Counted from the first letter of the stretch, positions 54,080-61,523 are shown. The stretch: 64,000 nt of DNA from Streptomyces marianii (GCF_005795905.1 NZ_VAWE01000001.1:4262001-4326000), one strand, 5' to 3'. Numbers and translations: made by a program. The notes: a model not told the origin generated them from the sequence alone.

Positions 54080-54412
54080 CTACTCGTCGTCGGCTGCTTC
54101 CAAGGCCCGCTCGATCTGCTGGTTCGAGCGATGCTGGTTGCGGTGGATGGCCTTGGCGTAAAAGCGGAACAAGACCGCGATGCTGTGGCCAGCGCGACGG
54201 GCGACCTCGGCGGGCGAGACGCCCGAGTCGAGCCAGAGTGAGACACCAGCGTGCCGCAGCGAGTACGGAACATTCGCCAGGGGCGAAGCAGCTTCAGGCC
54301 CTGTCGGAACCTCCTCCCGCGCGGCCTGCCAGACCTCCCCGTACTCCTTCGACAGGAGGTGTCCGCCCTGGACCGCACGGAAGAGGCGGCCGTCCTCGGC
54401 GACGCCGCGGCA
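54080..54412 (-). pseudogene. int: Tyrosine integrase, C-terminal fragment (element 2)
   Basis: The readable part, in order, is HLLSKEYGEVW, NVPYSLRHAGVSLWLDSGVSP, ARRAGHSIAVLFRFYAKAIH (with the nucleophile Tyr), and the end IERALEAADDE. It is close to the element 1 integrase fragment. Upstream (higher coordinates) the homology ends in DNA that has been tandemly duplicated, so the N-terminal two thirds are gone. Confidence 0.82.
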
Positions 54413-54692
54413 GAGATCCCCGGATTCATGGGCACACGGCAGTCAGCGCATCGGTATGGGGCTGGTCAAGGGGTCCGCGCGGCGGAGCTGTTCAGAGTTT
54501 CTTTACTGGATCCAGACCTCCCCGTACTCCTTCGACAGGAGGTGTCCGCCCTGGACCGCACGGAAGAGGCGGCCGTCCTCGGCGACGCCGCGGCAGAGAT
54601 CCCCGGATTCATGGGCACACGGCAGTCAGCGCATCGGTATGGGGCTGGTCAAGGGGCCCGCGCGGCGGAGCTGTTCAGAGTTTCTTTACTGG
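54329..54692. repeat. 182-bp tandem duplication in the decayed integrase
   Basis: 54329-54510 and 54511-54692 are identical except for one position (T at 54471, C at 54653). The unit includes a piece of the integrase and unrelated DNA. The near identity shows a recent event. Confidence 0.93.
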
Positions 54693-55198
54693 ATCAAGGC
54701 GGCCCGCTGACGCGGGCCGCGCGCGCTGGCGGCCCGGGGCCGCCGCCCGCTCCTGTCTACCGCCCCGCTGGCACCGGCCCCCAACCGCTCAGCGCGCAGC
54801 CCGAAGGAGCGGACGCACCAGACCCGCACGGAAGTCCGACCGGGCCACCAGACAGCTCCGCACCAAGCAGCCGAACACGACGCCCCGACATCCACCCCGG
54901 GCAGCCCCGCCACCAGCCCGAGCCCACCGGCCAACCCCCTGTGGCCGGGGCGGACGGCTTCCACGGCTTTACCCACCTGTTCGGCCCGGGGCCCGCGTCG
55001 AGCAAGGCCAGGGGGCCACTCGGACACATTGCGGGCAGGGGACAAGCCTGCCCGAGTTGCCGGGCAGCGTACGGCCCCCTGACCATGCCCGACCCCAACC
55101 CGAACAGGACACCGGCCAAAGCCGCTCCGGCCGACCGCGATGCGCAAGCGCGGCAGCCGTCACCAAATGCCAAAGACGGGGCGGGAGTTAACGCACGC
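54693..55198. other. GC-rich stretch without recognisable genes
   Basis: Long open frames exist on both strands because of extreme GC content, but none has a ribosome site, conserved motif or normal codon pattern. Probably remnant DNA of the element's former transfer or replication region. Confidence 0.4.
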
Positions 55199-55230
55199 GA
55201 GCCCCAGCGCGGAGGGGTGCGCTGGGGCTC
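55199..55230 (-). terminator. Terminator of the peptide/cupin/AKR/phosphotransferase operon
   Basis: GAGCCCCAGCGC (55199-55210) pairs perfectly with 55219-55230 over 12 bp; the loop is 8 nt. It lies 16 bases after the phosphotransferase stop on the minus strand. Confidence 0.82.
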
Positions 55231-55246
55231 GTATGGGAGGCGCCAA

Positions 55247-56098
55247 TCAGGCGGTCGGATGGGCCGGGGCCGGAGAACGGACGCCCGTCAGTTCCTCCGC
55301 GCGTCGGCGTAGGAGCGGGGCCAGCTCGACGTACCAGCCACGGCCCACGGCCTGGAGCATTTCGGCGAGGGCGATCTGTTCGCCGATCCGGCCGGCGGGG
55401 GTGTCGAGGATGTGGGCGAACTCGGCACGGATGCGGTCGGCGACGGCGGGGACGCGGAGGCTGTTGACGTAGAGCATCGCAGAGTCGTAGCCGACAGGGA
55501 CGGCGCCCCAGCGCTCCCAGTCCAGGATGACGAGCGGGTCATGGGTGAGGTTGGCCCACTGTAGGTCGGCGTGCCCGGTGACGCGTTCGGTGATGGCCGG
55601 GGCGGGGATGCCCAGGAACTCGGGGAAGACCCGGTCGGCCCAGGACTGGCGGATGGTCTCACGGGGCGGTTCGGCGGTGCTGAGGGCGTCCAGGCTCTCC
55701 CGCAGGGTCGTCCACCAGGAGTCCGGCAGGCCCGGATCCGCGGTGAGGTCGGGTGTTTCCGGGGAGATGACGGGCTGGGCGATGTAGTCGATCAGCTCCG
55801 CCTCGAAGACGTACGCGCCGCCGTCCCAGCGGTGCAGGTCGTGGAGGTGCGGGCGGGACACCTTGTCGGACACCCGTTCCTCGGCGAGGGCGATCCCCTC
55901 GTTCCGGGTGGCGGGGGTCTTGGCTGCCTCGCCGCAGTGGACGCGGAGCCAGTGGCCGCCTGCGGTGCGGCTGCCGATGGTGCGGCCCAGCCATCCCCAG
56001 GCCGGCGCCCCCGTCGTTGTGGTGGAGAGATGGGCAGCGGCGTGGGCCAGGGCGTCCTCCATGCGTGCCCTGGTGGTCTCATCCTTGGGCGAGTACAT
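55247..56098 (-). CDS. APH-family phosphotransferase
   Basis: The 283-residue product has the kinase core of aminoglycoside phosphotransferase/choline kinase enzymes: VTGHADLQWANL (catalytic Asp in the HxDxxxxN motif, near residue 185) and VILDWERWG (metal-binding Asp). The N-lobe is short and its ATP-lysine is not obvious. GGAAGG upstream of ATG 56098 supports the start. It overlaps the end of the aldo/keto reductase gene by 20 bases. APH-fold enzymes phosphorylate Ser/Thr of precursor peptides in thioamitide and class V lanthipeptide pathways; here the substrate could equally be a small molecule. Confidence 0.85.
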   Translation of the reverse strand: MYSPKDETTRARMEDALAHAAAHLSTTTTGAPAWGWLGRTIGSRTAGGHWLRVHCGEAAKTPATRNEGIALAEERVSDKVSRPHLHDLHRWDGGAYVFEAELIDYIAQPVISPETPDLTADPGLPDSWWTTLRESLDALSTAEPPRETIRQSWADRVFPEFLGIPAPAITERVTGHADLQWANLTHDPLVILDWERWGAVPVGYDSAMLYVNSLRVPAVADRIRAEFAHILDTPAGRIGEQIALAEMLQAVGRGWYVELAPLLRRRAEELTGVRSPAPAHPTA

Positions 56099-56972
56099 CG
56101 GTGACCTTCCTGAGGTGGCCCGGATCGAGCGGGGCGGCAACGGTTGCCTTTGCGGCGGCCCAGTGGGGAGCGGTGCCAGCAGACAGCAGTACCACGTCCA
56201 GGCTCGGGCAGGAGGCCGCAGCGAGGAGACAAGCGGTGCCCGGAGAGGCCCCCGGGCGGATGAACTCGGAGAGTTCTGGTGTGACGAGGCCGGGCAGTTC
56301 GCCGCCGTGCAGAGGCGAGGAGCCGAAGGTGATCAGGCCCGCCGCACGAGCCAGGACGAGCGGGCCCCTGCCGTCGAGGGCGAGGGCGATCGGCCTTGCC
56401 ACGACGAGGCTGACCGGCTGTTGGACGGCCCGGAGGTGATGTTCACCCAAACCAGCGGCCTCCATGGCCAGCCCCAGGAGTTCGGACACGGAGAAGGCGT
56501 CATGCTGGAACCCCGACCAGGTGGCCACGCCGTACCCGCCGATCCGGCCCGCAGCAGCGAACTCCTCCAACACCGCGAACACTTCACGAAGCGCCGAATG
56601 CAGCTCCGAGGGTCGAAGGCCGGCGTGCTCCGGGTTGTGGACGAACACGAGGTCGATCCGGCCGAGAGCGACCAGGGACCGTTCCGTCTGCCAGCGGACG
56701 AAGCCGGGGTCGAGGCTGTGTCCTGCCCGGACCTGGGCGGCGGTGAGGACCCCGGCCCGAAGAGCAGCCGCGCCCTCATCCGGGGTGAAGAAGCCCGTCT
56801 TCGTCGCCACCATGGCGCGCGGATGGTCGGCGATGACGGAGCCGAGCGACTGGTGGGCACTGCCGTAGTTGGGGGCGGTGTCGATCCACACGAGCCCGTC
56901 GGCGCACGCAGTGCGAGCCGCCTGTTCGACAGCGCGCACCCGGTACGTTCCCAGCCCCAGGGAAGCGGTCAA
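56079..56972 (-). CDS. Aldo/keto reductase
   Basis: The 297-residue product has the AKR tetrad: Asp and Tyr in WIDTAPNYGSAHQSLG, Lys in MVATKTGFF and His in LVFVHNPEHAG, on a TIM-barrel. It resembles the AKR subgroup fused or linked to biosynthetic genes rather than housekeeping reductases. A TTG start overlapping the cupin gene stop (TTGA) fits best, as the first barrel strand follows directly. It is translationally coupled to both neighbours. Substrate unknown. Confidence 0.85.
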   Translation of the reverse strand: MTASLGLGTYRVRAVEQAARTACADGLVWIDTAPNYGSAHQSLGSVIADHPRAMVATKTGFFTPDEGAAALRAGVLTAAQVRAGHSLDPGFVRWQTERSLVALGRIDLVFVHNPEHAGLRPSELHSALREVFAVLEEFAAAGRIGGYGVATWSGFQHDAFSVSELLGLAMEAAGLGEHHLRAVQQPVSLVVARPIALALDGRGPLVLARAAGLITFGSSPLHGGELPGLVTPELSEFIRPGASPGTACLLAAASCPSLDVVLLSAGTAPHWAAAKATVAAPLDPGHLRKVTDVLAQG

Positions 56973-58150
56973 GAGGAGCCCCCGACCACGGCGACGGCTT
57001 GACCGGCAACCAGCGCGGAGACGACCTCCGCCACCTGGACGAGGGTGAGGCCGGACTCGGCGGCCAGGTCCGCGAGGGTGGCCGGCGGGCCACCAGCGAG
57101 CAGGCGGAGGACCGGGGCGACGGAGAGGGCGAAGGTCCACTCGTTCCCTGCCCCGGCGAAGGTCACGGCCTGGTCGTCCTCGATCCGGGCACGGGGCACC
57201 GTGGCCTGCACGGTGATGCCCGGTTCGGCAGGAACGGCGGTGAGGTGTGGCAGCGACAGGCGCGGGCGCCCGGGGTGCGTCGCGTCCAGGGACGTTTCCC
57301 AGCGGGCCAGAACCGCAGGGTCGTCCAGGGCGGCCAGTACGTCCCTCCGTACGGCAGCCAGGTAGTCCGCACGCTCCTCCGGGGTGCCGAAACGCGGTAC
57401 GTCCGCCCGGACGGTCACGCTCGCCCGCAGGTCGTCGCACAGCCAGCCCAGGAACTCGGCTCCGGTCTGCGTGGCGAGTCCGAAGGTGAGGTGGAGGGAA
57501 GCGGTGCCCTGGTCGGCGCTCACGGCGTGCCACCAGCCGCGCGGGAGATAGAGCAGGTCGCCGGGCGTCATGACGATGTCCGCGATCGGCTCGCCGGTCG
57601 GGGCCTCGGGTGCTTCCATGTCGCGCCAGGCGGGGGACTGCCGGGTGGGGCCGTAGATCTTCCACCGCTTGGAGCCTTCGAGCTGGAGCACCACCACGTC
57701 GTGGTCGTCCCAGTGGGTGCCAAAGCCTTCCTCGGCGGTCCACGAGGCGTACGCGTTGACCTGCACGGGGGTGCGGAAGAACCGTTCGAGGCCGGCGGCG
57801 GCTTCCCGGACGGGCGGGTGGATCTGGTCGATCGCGTCGATGACCAGGGACGCGCCCTCGGCGAGCCGGGCATGGAACTCGGCAGGCTGGGGCTGGTACC
57901 AGGACACCCCGCGACGGTTCGTGCGGAGGATCGAGTATGCCGTGGCCGGGACAGCCTGCCCAGCACGCGAGAGCCGCATCCGAGGCGGTTCGAGCCGGTG
58001 AGCGGCCACGATCTCGTTGAGGTCGTCCCAGGTCAGCGGCGAGGGGAAGGTGGTGCCGTTGGAGCGGATCACTTTGTGGACCCGGAAGCACGTCTGGGCG
58101 AGGAACGTGTCCCCGCCCAGACGCTCGGCCCACGATGCCGAATCAATCAC
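56969..58150 (-). CDS. JmjC/cupin-fold oxygenase (ROXA/YcfD-like)
   Basis: The 393-residue product has the Fe(II) triad of 2-oxoglutarate oxygenases: His and Asp in GTHWDDHDVVVLQLEG (near residues 145-147) and His in YLPRGWWHAVSA (near 207). A C-terminal winged-helix-like domain (about 320-393, TLADLAAESGLTLVQVAEVV) follows, as in the ribosomal oxygenases YcfD/ROXA that hydroxylate Arg or His residues. This makes a peptide or protein substrate plausible. GTG start with GAGGAGA upstream. It directly follows the 43-aa peptide gene. Confidence 0.88.
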   Translation of the reverse strand: MIDSASWAERLGGDTFLAQTCFRVHKVIRSNGTTFPSPLTWDDLNEIVAAHRLEPPRMRLSRAGQAVPATAYSILRTNRRGVSWYQPQPAEFHARLAEGASLVIDAIDQIHPPVREAAAGLERFFRTPVQVNAYASWTAEEGFGTHWDDHDVVVLQLEGSKRWKIYGPTRQSPAWRDMEAPEAPTGEPIADIVMTPGDLLYLPRGWWHAVSADQGTASLHLTFGLATQTGAEFLGWLCDDLRASVTVRADVPRFGTPEERADYLAAVRRDVLAALDDPAVLARWETSLDATHPGRPRLSLPHLTAVPAEPGITVQATVPRARIEDDQAVTFAGAGNEWTFALSVAPVLRLLAGGPPATLADLAAESGLTLVQVAEVVSALVAGQAVAVVGGSS

Positions 58151-58169
58151 CGTGGGTCTCCTCGGTCGA

Positions 58170-58301
58170 TCAGGTGTCGTTCATGTCCGACTTGCCGCCC
58201 GTGTTGTCCGAGGCTTCCTCGGCACGCGAGCGGGCCGCGGCGATGCGGCGGACACCGATCAGCAGACCGCTGGTCTGCTCGGTGGGAGCGTTCTCGTTCA
58301 T
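58170..58301 (-). CDS. 43-aa peptide, candidate RiPP precursor
   Basis: From ATG 58301 the product begins MNENAPTEQTSGLLIGVRR, continues with an Arg/Ala helix (IAAARSRAEEAS) and ends DNTGGKSDMNDT. AAGGAG lies 6 bases upstream, a far better ribosome site than most genes here. It is 19 bases ahead of the JmjC/cupin gene. Charged flanks around a hydrophobic-basic centre (LLIGVRR) and the small size suit a modified peptide precursor or a regulatory peptide. No similar precursor is known to me. It is too short for standard gene callers. Confidence 0.7.
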   Translation of the reverse strand: MNENAPTEQTSGLLIGVRRIAAARSRAEEASDNTGGKSDMNDT

Positions 58302-58326
58302 CCCGTACTCCTTCCTGATCTCGATG

Positions 58327-58343
58327 GGTCCCCCCGGGGGACC
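58327..58343 (-). promoter_or_regulatory. Compact hairpin in the peptide gene leader
   Basis: GGTCCCCC-C-GGGGGACC forms an 8-bp symmetric stem between the 49-aa membrane peptide stop and the ribosome site of the 43-aa peptide. It could protect or separate the peptide message within the operon. Confidence 0.5.
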
Positions 58344-58360
58344 GGAGGGAAATCTGTGGT

Positions 58361-58510
58361 TCAGCTCCTCGAATTTCCAGCTACGGCCAGGGCGACCACC
58401 AGGACGCTGACCGCGACGACGTACAGGAAGACGGCGAGCTGTTGACGCCAGCCCCAGGGGGCGCGTGCGGTCAGCCGCGTTCCAGGCTGGAGGGGTCCTC
58501 GACCACCCAC
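58361..58510 (-). CDS. 49-aa single-pass membrane peptide
   Basis: A small frame with a clear membrane helix (QQLAVFLYVVAVSVLVVALA, about residues 23-42) after a basic N-terminus (RLTARAPWGWR). It overlaps the end of the 75-aa protein gene in another frame and starts most probably with GTG at 58510; the ribosome site is weak. The hydrophobic codons keep the high-GC third-position pattern, which argues for real coding. Its role could be export, anchoring or self-protection for the cassette. Confidence 0.5.
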   Translation of the reverse strand: MGGRGPLQPGTRLTARAPWGWRQQLAVFLYVVAVSVLVVALAVAGNSRS

Positions 58511-58698
58511 TCCACCCCACCGCCCTCCGGCCGGGCGAAGACGGCGTTCTGCATGACCACACGAGTCTTCGGGTCCTCGAACTCGCCGATGAACTGCACG
58601 ATGCCGGTGCGGCCCTTCACCGGGTCACGGATGAGGGTGCCTTCGCTGACCCAGCCGGGCACGGTCTGACGCTGACGATTGCGGCTCTTCGTGGACAC
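58471..58698 (-). CDS. Small conserved hypothetical protein, 75 aa
   Basis: The product begins with a basic stretch (STKSRNRQRQTVPGW) and has a small beta-rich core (GTLIRDPVKGRTGIVQFIGE, then GGGVEWVVEDPSSLE). Streptomyces XRE-type regulator loci often carry short proteins with a G-x-L-x-x-D ... GGGxEW pattern; this is one of that style. GTG start. It is the first gene of the minus-strand operon, divergent from the XRE regulator. Confidence 0.7.
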   Translation of the reverse strand: MSTKSRNRQRQTVPGWVSEGTLIRDPVKGRTGIVQFIGEFEDPKTRVVMQNAVFARPEGGGVEWVVEDPSSLERG

Positions 58699-58742
58699 TG
58701 CGCCTTACCTCGGTCTCGGTCGGGCTCTGCAATCCAGGGACA

Positions 58743-58788
58743 CAGCGGGCCGCAGGTGTGACGTTGCGGACGGTCCTGCGGCCCGCTG
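58743..58788 (-). promoter_or_regulatory. 14-bp inverted repeat in the divergent promoter region
   Basis: CAGCGGGCCGCAGG (58743-58756) and its exact reverse complement at 58775-58788 enclose 18 bases. It lies 45 bases upstream of the 75-aa gene start on the minus strand and 150 bases before the XRE gene. It is a candidate attenuator or regulator site for the cassette. Confidence 0.6.
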
Positions 58789-58938
58789 CGATGGGGAGGC
58801 CGCCTCTCCGGGCGGCTGAGATCAGTCAACTCCGCTGGCCAGGCGCCCAACAGGGCATTCCTCTAGGCACGTTGCAGGCACCCAGAAGGCAGATTGCGGC
58901 TACGCTTTCGGCGCCCGACTCGACCAGCGGACGGCGGG

Positions 58939-60246
58939 ATGATGGCGAACGAAGCTCTTCGTAGACGCAGAGACGCCCAGCGATGGACTCAGGCCCAGGT
59001 CGCGGAGCGCGTCTGCGCTCAGGTTCAGGCCGCAACCGGGCGCGATCCGGAGCTCGATGCGAACTGGGTGTCCCGTCTTGAGCGTGGAGCCATCACGTGG
59101 CCTTCCGGCGAATACAGGGCGGCCTTGTGCGTGGTGTTCCAGGTCGCCAACGAGGCGGAGCTGGGCCTCTATCCGAAGGGGTCCGCCGCACCAGAGGAAA
59201 GGCCGGCCGCAGAGACCCCGCCTGATGATGTCCGATCGCTGGCCGCCGATACGGAGCTGTCCGCCCGGTTGACTCGGCATGCGGCGGAGACCAACGTCAA
59301 CGCCCTCGTGCTGGAGGAGTTCGACGCGGACGTTGAACGACTCGCGCGGGACTTCGTCAGCCGTCCTCTGTCTCTCCTAGTCCCGGAGATCCGCACGGCT
59401 CGTACTGAGGTGTTCCGGTTGCTGGAGGGCCGACAGCAGCCCAGCCAGACTCGGCACCTGTACGTGGTCGCGGGGTGGCTATCCGGTCTCGCGGCGCATG
59501 TTTCGCTCGACCTGGGGGACCGCTCCGCCGCAGCTACGCATGCCCGCACTGTGGTGCAGTGCGCGGAGATCTCCGAGCACTCACCGTTACGCGCGTGGGC
59601 ACGGTCGTTCCAGTCACTGGCCGCCTACTGGGCGGGGGACTACCGGCGGGCAGGAGACCTTGCGCAGGCCGGCCAGAGCGAGGGTCGAGGCCCCGGCACG
59701 GGAACTATCAAAGCCCGGCTGCTGAGCTTGGAGGCACGGGCTCGCGCAGCCGAGGGCGACAACCGCAGCGCGCTGCGGATACTGGCACTGGCCCAGGAGG
59801 CGCGGGGTGCTGCGGGACCCGACGAGTTGCCCGGGGTCTTCTCGTTCCCCGAGGCCAAGCAGTGGACCTACGCCGGGACCACGCTGTTGGCCGTCGGGGG
59901 CGACGAGCAGATCCGGCACGCCATAAGCGCGTCCGATCGTGCCGTGGAGCTGTACCAGGCTGGGCCGGAAGGCGAGCGCTCCCCCGGCGATCTACAGGCC
60001 GCCCATCTGGACCTGGCCACGGCCTACCTTGCCAGCGGTGAGGTCGAGGGAGCCGCTGCGAAGCTCTCGGAGGTGTTCACCGCCGAGGGATATACGGCGA
60101 GCATCACCATCAGGCTTCGCAATCTGGCCGCACTCCTCGGAAGCGAGCCGTACCGTGGCGCACAGTCGGCAGTCAGTCTCCGCGCGCACATCCACGAGGT
60201 GACCGTCCGGCCTGCTCTCGCCAGCAACCCCACGGAGTCCCGATGA
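58939..60246 (+). CDS. XRE-type regulator with TPR-like sensor domain
   Basis: The 435-residue product has an N-terminal HTH (NEALRRRRDAQRWTQAQVAE, then NWVSRLERG) and a helical TPR-like domain (about residues 150-430), a build used by peptide- or signal-responsive regulators in Streptomyces. ATG at 58939 (or 58942) is preferred; a -10-like TACGCT near 58899 would put the transcript start just before it. It contains an in-frame TTA codon at 59587-59589 (residue 217), so translation should depend on the bldA tRNA. It overlaps the methyltransferase gene (ATGA). Confidence 0.88.
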   Translation: MMANEALRRRRDAQRWTQAQVAERVCAQVQAATGRDPELDANWVSRLERGAITWPSGEYRAALCVVFQVANEAELGLYPKGSAAPEERPAAETPPDDVRSLAADTELSARLTRHAAETNVNALVLEEFDADVERLARDFVSRPLSLLVPEIRTARTEVFRLLEGRQQPSQTRHLYVVAGWLSGLAAHVSLDLGDRSAAATHARTVVQCAEISEHSPLRAWARSFQSLAAYWAGDYRRAGDLAQAGQSEGRGPGTGTIKARLLSLEARARAAEGDNRSALRILALAQEARGAAGPDELPGVFSFPEAKQWTYAGTTLLAVGGDEQIRHAISASDRAVELYQAGPEGERSPGDLQAAHLDLATAYLASGEVEGAAAKLSEVFTAEGYTASITIRLRNLAALLGSEPYRGAQSAVSLRAHIHEVTVRPALASNPTESR

Positions 60247-61064
60247 CCACCCAGCCCAAGCATGATCATTTGGTCACCGACCGCAACCTTCTTTCGAGCA
60301 AGGCGTACGGCACGGGTCAGCACTTGGCCGCGCGCCAGTCCCTCTACCAGTGGCAGACGCCGCGGCATGATCTTCCGGGCATCGTGGTGAACGAACTGGT
60401 CGGCATACACGGCGCGGTCGCGGATGTGGGTTGCGGTAACGGCAAGTTCGTCGCCCGGGTACGGGAGGACCGTCCCGACTTGGCCGTGCTGCCCATGGAC
60501 GTGTCCCACGGCATCCTCGGTGCCATCCCGGTAGCCGTCGTCGCGGACGTCCAACAGCTCCCCATCGCCGATGGAGTCCTCGGCGCGGTCCTTGCGCTAC
60601 ACATGCTGTACCACGTCGAGGACCAGGCCCAGGCCGTGCGGGAGCTGGGCCGTGTACTCGCGCCCGGCGGCATCGCGATCGTCTCCACCAACAGCCAGAC
60701 CGACAAGCGGGAACTGGAGCACCTTTGGCGCCAAGCCGCGGGGGATGTGCTCGGCATTCCGGAGGGGCCGGCACGAGTGCAGCTGTCCGCCCGCTTCACC
60801 CTGGAGGATGCCCCGACGATCCTCGGAGCGGTTTTCGGCGACATCCGCACGATCCCCCTCCCCGGGGTGATCGAGGTGACCGACGCTGAACCGGTCGTCG
60901 CGCACTTGGCCTCATACGAAGCCTGGGCGGACAAGATGGGTGTTCCGTTCCTGGAGACGATCGAGCGTGCACGGGAGCGGGTCAACGAGATCATTCAGGC
61001 AGAGGGCGCTTTCCGCGTCACGTGCCTGGGCGGCATACTCGTCTGCCAGGGACCACAGCGGTAG
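60243..61064 (+). CDS. SAM-dependent methyltransferase (class I)
   Basis: The 273-residue product has the SAM motif I VADVGCGNGKFVARV near residue 60, an acidic strand end (LPMDVS), motif VADVQQLPIADGVLGAVLAL and LGRVLAPGGIAIVSTNS, in the Methyltransf_11 style. It is coupled to the XRE regulator by ATGA. Substrate unknown; it may modify the product of the divergent operon or a small molecule. Last gene before the right attachment site. Confidence 0.88.
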   Translation: MTTQPKHDHLVTDRNLLSSKAYGTGQHLAARQSLYQWQTPRHDLPGIVVNELVGIHGAVADVGCGNGKFVARVREDRPDLAVLPMDVSHGILGAIPVAVVADVQQLPIADGVLGAVLALHMLYHVEDQAQAVRELGRVLAPGGIAIVSTNSQTDKRELEHLWRQAAGDVLGIPEGPARVQLSARFTLEDAPTILGAVFGDIRTIPLPGVIEVTDAEPVVAHLASYEAWADKMGVPFLETIERARERVNEIIQAEGAFRVTCLGGILVCQGPQR

Positions 61065-61083
61065 AACTCACCTTTCGGGGCCA

Positions 61084-61097
61084 GTGGACCAGGTATG
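61084..61097. other. Weak integrase arm-type motif near attR
   Basis: GTGGACCAGGTATGGACC resembles the arm motifs at 47551 and 53897 and lies 90 bases before the tRNA 3' remnant. Confidence 0.4.
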
Positions 61098-61180
61098 GAC
61101 CGCCGTCGGCGGTGACGGGCCCCGGGGGCAGGGAACGTGCAGGTCATCCACCAGGTAGATGCTTCCCGCAGCCAGCACTC

Positions 61181-61237
61181 TCTTGAAAACCGTCGTGGCA
61201 GCGATGTCACCGTGGGTTCAAATCCCACACCCACCGC
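61181..61237 (+). other. tRNA-Ser(UGA) 3'-half remnant, attR of element 2
   Basis: The sequence matches the anticodon loop through discriminator of tRNA-Ser(UGA) at 53733-53787, with a short difference only in the variable arm. The 5' half of a tRNA is absent. It is the right boundary of element 2 and of the accessory region. Confidence 0.9.
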
Positions 61238-61352
61238 AGGTGAACGGCCCCTGAACAGGCAACTCGGTCGGGGGCCGCTGTGCTGCCGCTGCCTGCTGAC
61301 GACTGTTGTTCCCCGTGGCTTCCCGCTTGATGGGGCACGCCAGGGGGCACGG

Positions 61353-61523
61353 CTACCGGCTGAGTGTCTCGGCCAGGTCCAAGAACAGCGATGCACCGAA
61401 GATGGCGACGACGCCGATCCCGATCACCAGCAGGGCGACGACCAAGGCGATCGCCATCATGATCCGTGTCCGTCTCACAGCCGACCTGTAGTCGGTGTCG
61501 TCGTTCCAGTTCTGATCAAGCAC
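61353..61523 (-). CDS. Small membrane protein, 56 aa
   Basis: The product begins VLDQNWNDDTDYRSAVRRTR and continues with one strong membrane helix (IMMAIALVVALLVIGIGVVA) and a short exterior tail. AAGGGG lies 5 bases before the GTG at 61523, an excellent ribosome site. It is just outside the element 2 right end. Function unknown. Confidence 0.65.
   Translation of the reverse strand: MLDQNWNDDTDYRSAVRRTRIMMAIALVVALLVIGIGVVAIFGASLFLDLAETLSR

Larger units (their letters stand above)
47369..61237. mobile_element. Tandem tRNA-Ser(UGA)-integrated elements (two decayed AICE-like elements)
   Basis: The region is bounded by a chimeric tRNA-Ser copy (47369-47459), divided by an intact tRNA-Ser(UGA) (53702-53789) and closed by a 57-bp copy of the tRNA 3' half (61181-61237). 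Each left part has, after the tRNA, homologous arm DNA with a paired GTGGACCA repeat, and then a decayed tyrosine integrase on the minus strand. Element 1 spans about 47369-53701, element 2 about 53733-61237. A transfer-protein fragment in element 1 points to integrative and conjugative ancestry; no replication gene is seen. Confidence 0.8.

Noticed and set aside
54757-55173. Minus-strand frame between the integrase remnant and the phosphotransferase terminator
   Set aside because: Composition suggests non-coding GC-rich DNA; no homologous motif, and it overlaps other equally long frames.
54251-55312. Plus-strand frame of 353 codons containing an internal duplicated segment
   Set aside because: It reads antisense through the integrase remnant, the tandem duplication and the operon terminator; no ribosome site or family motif.
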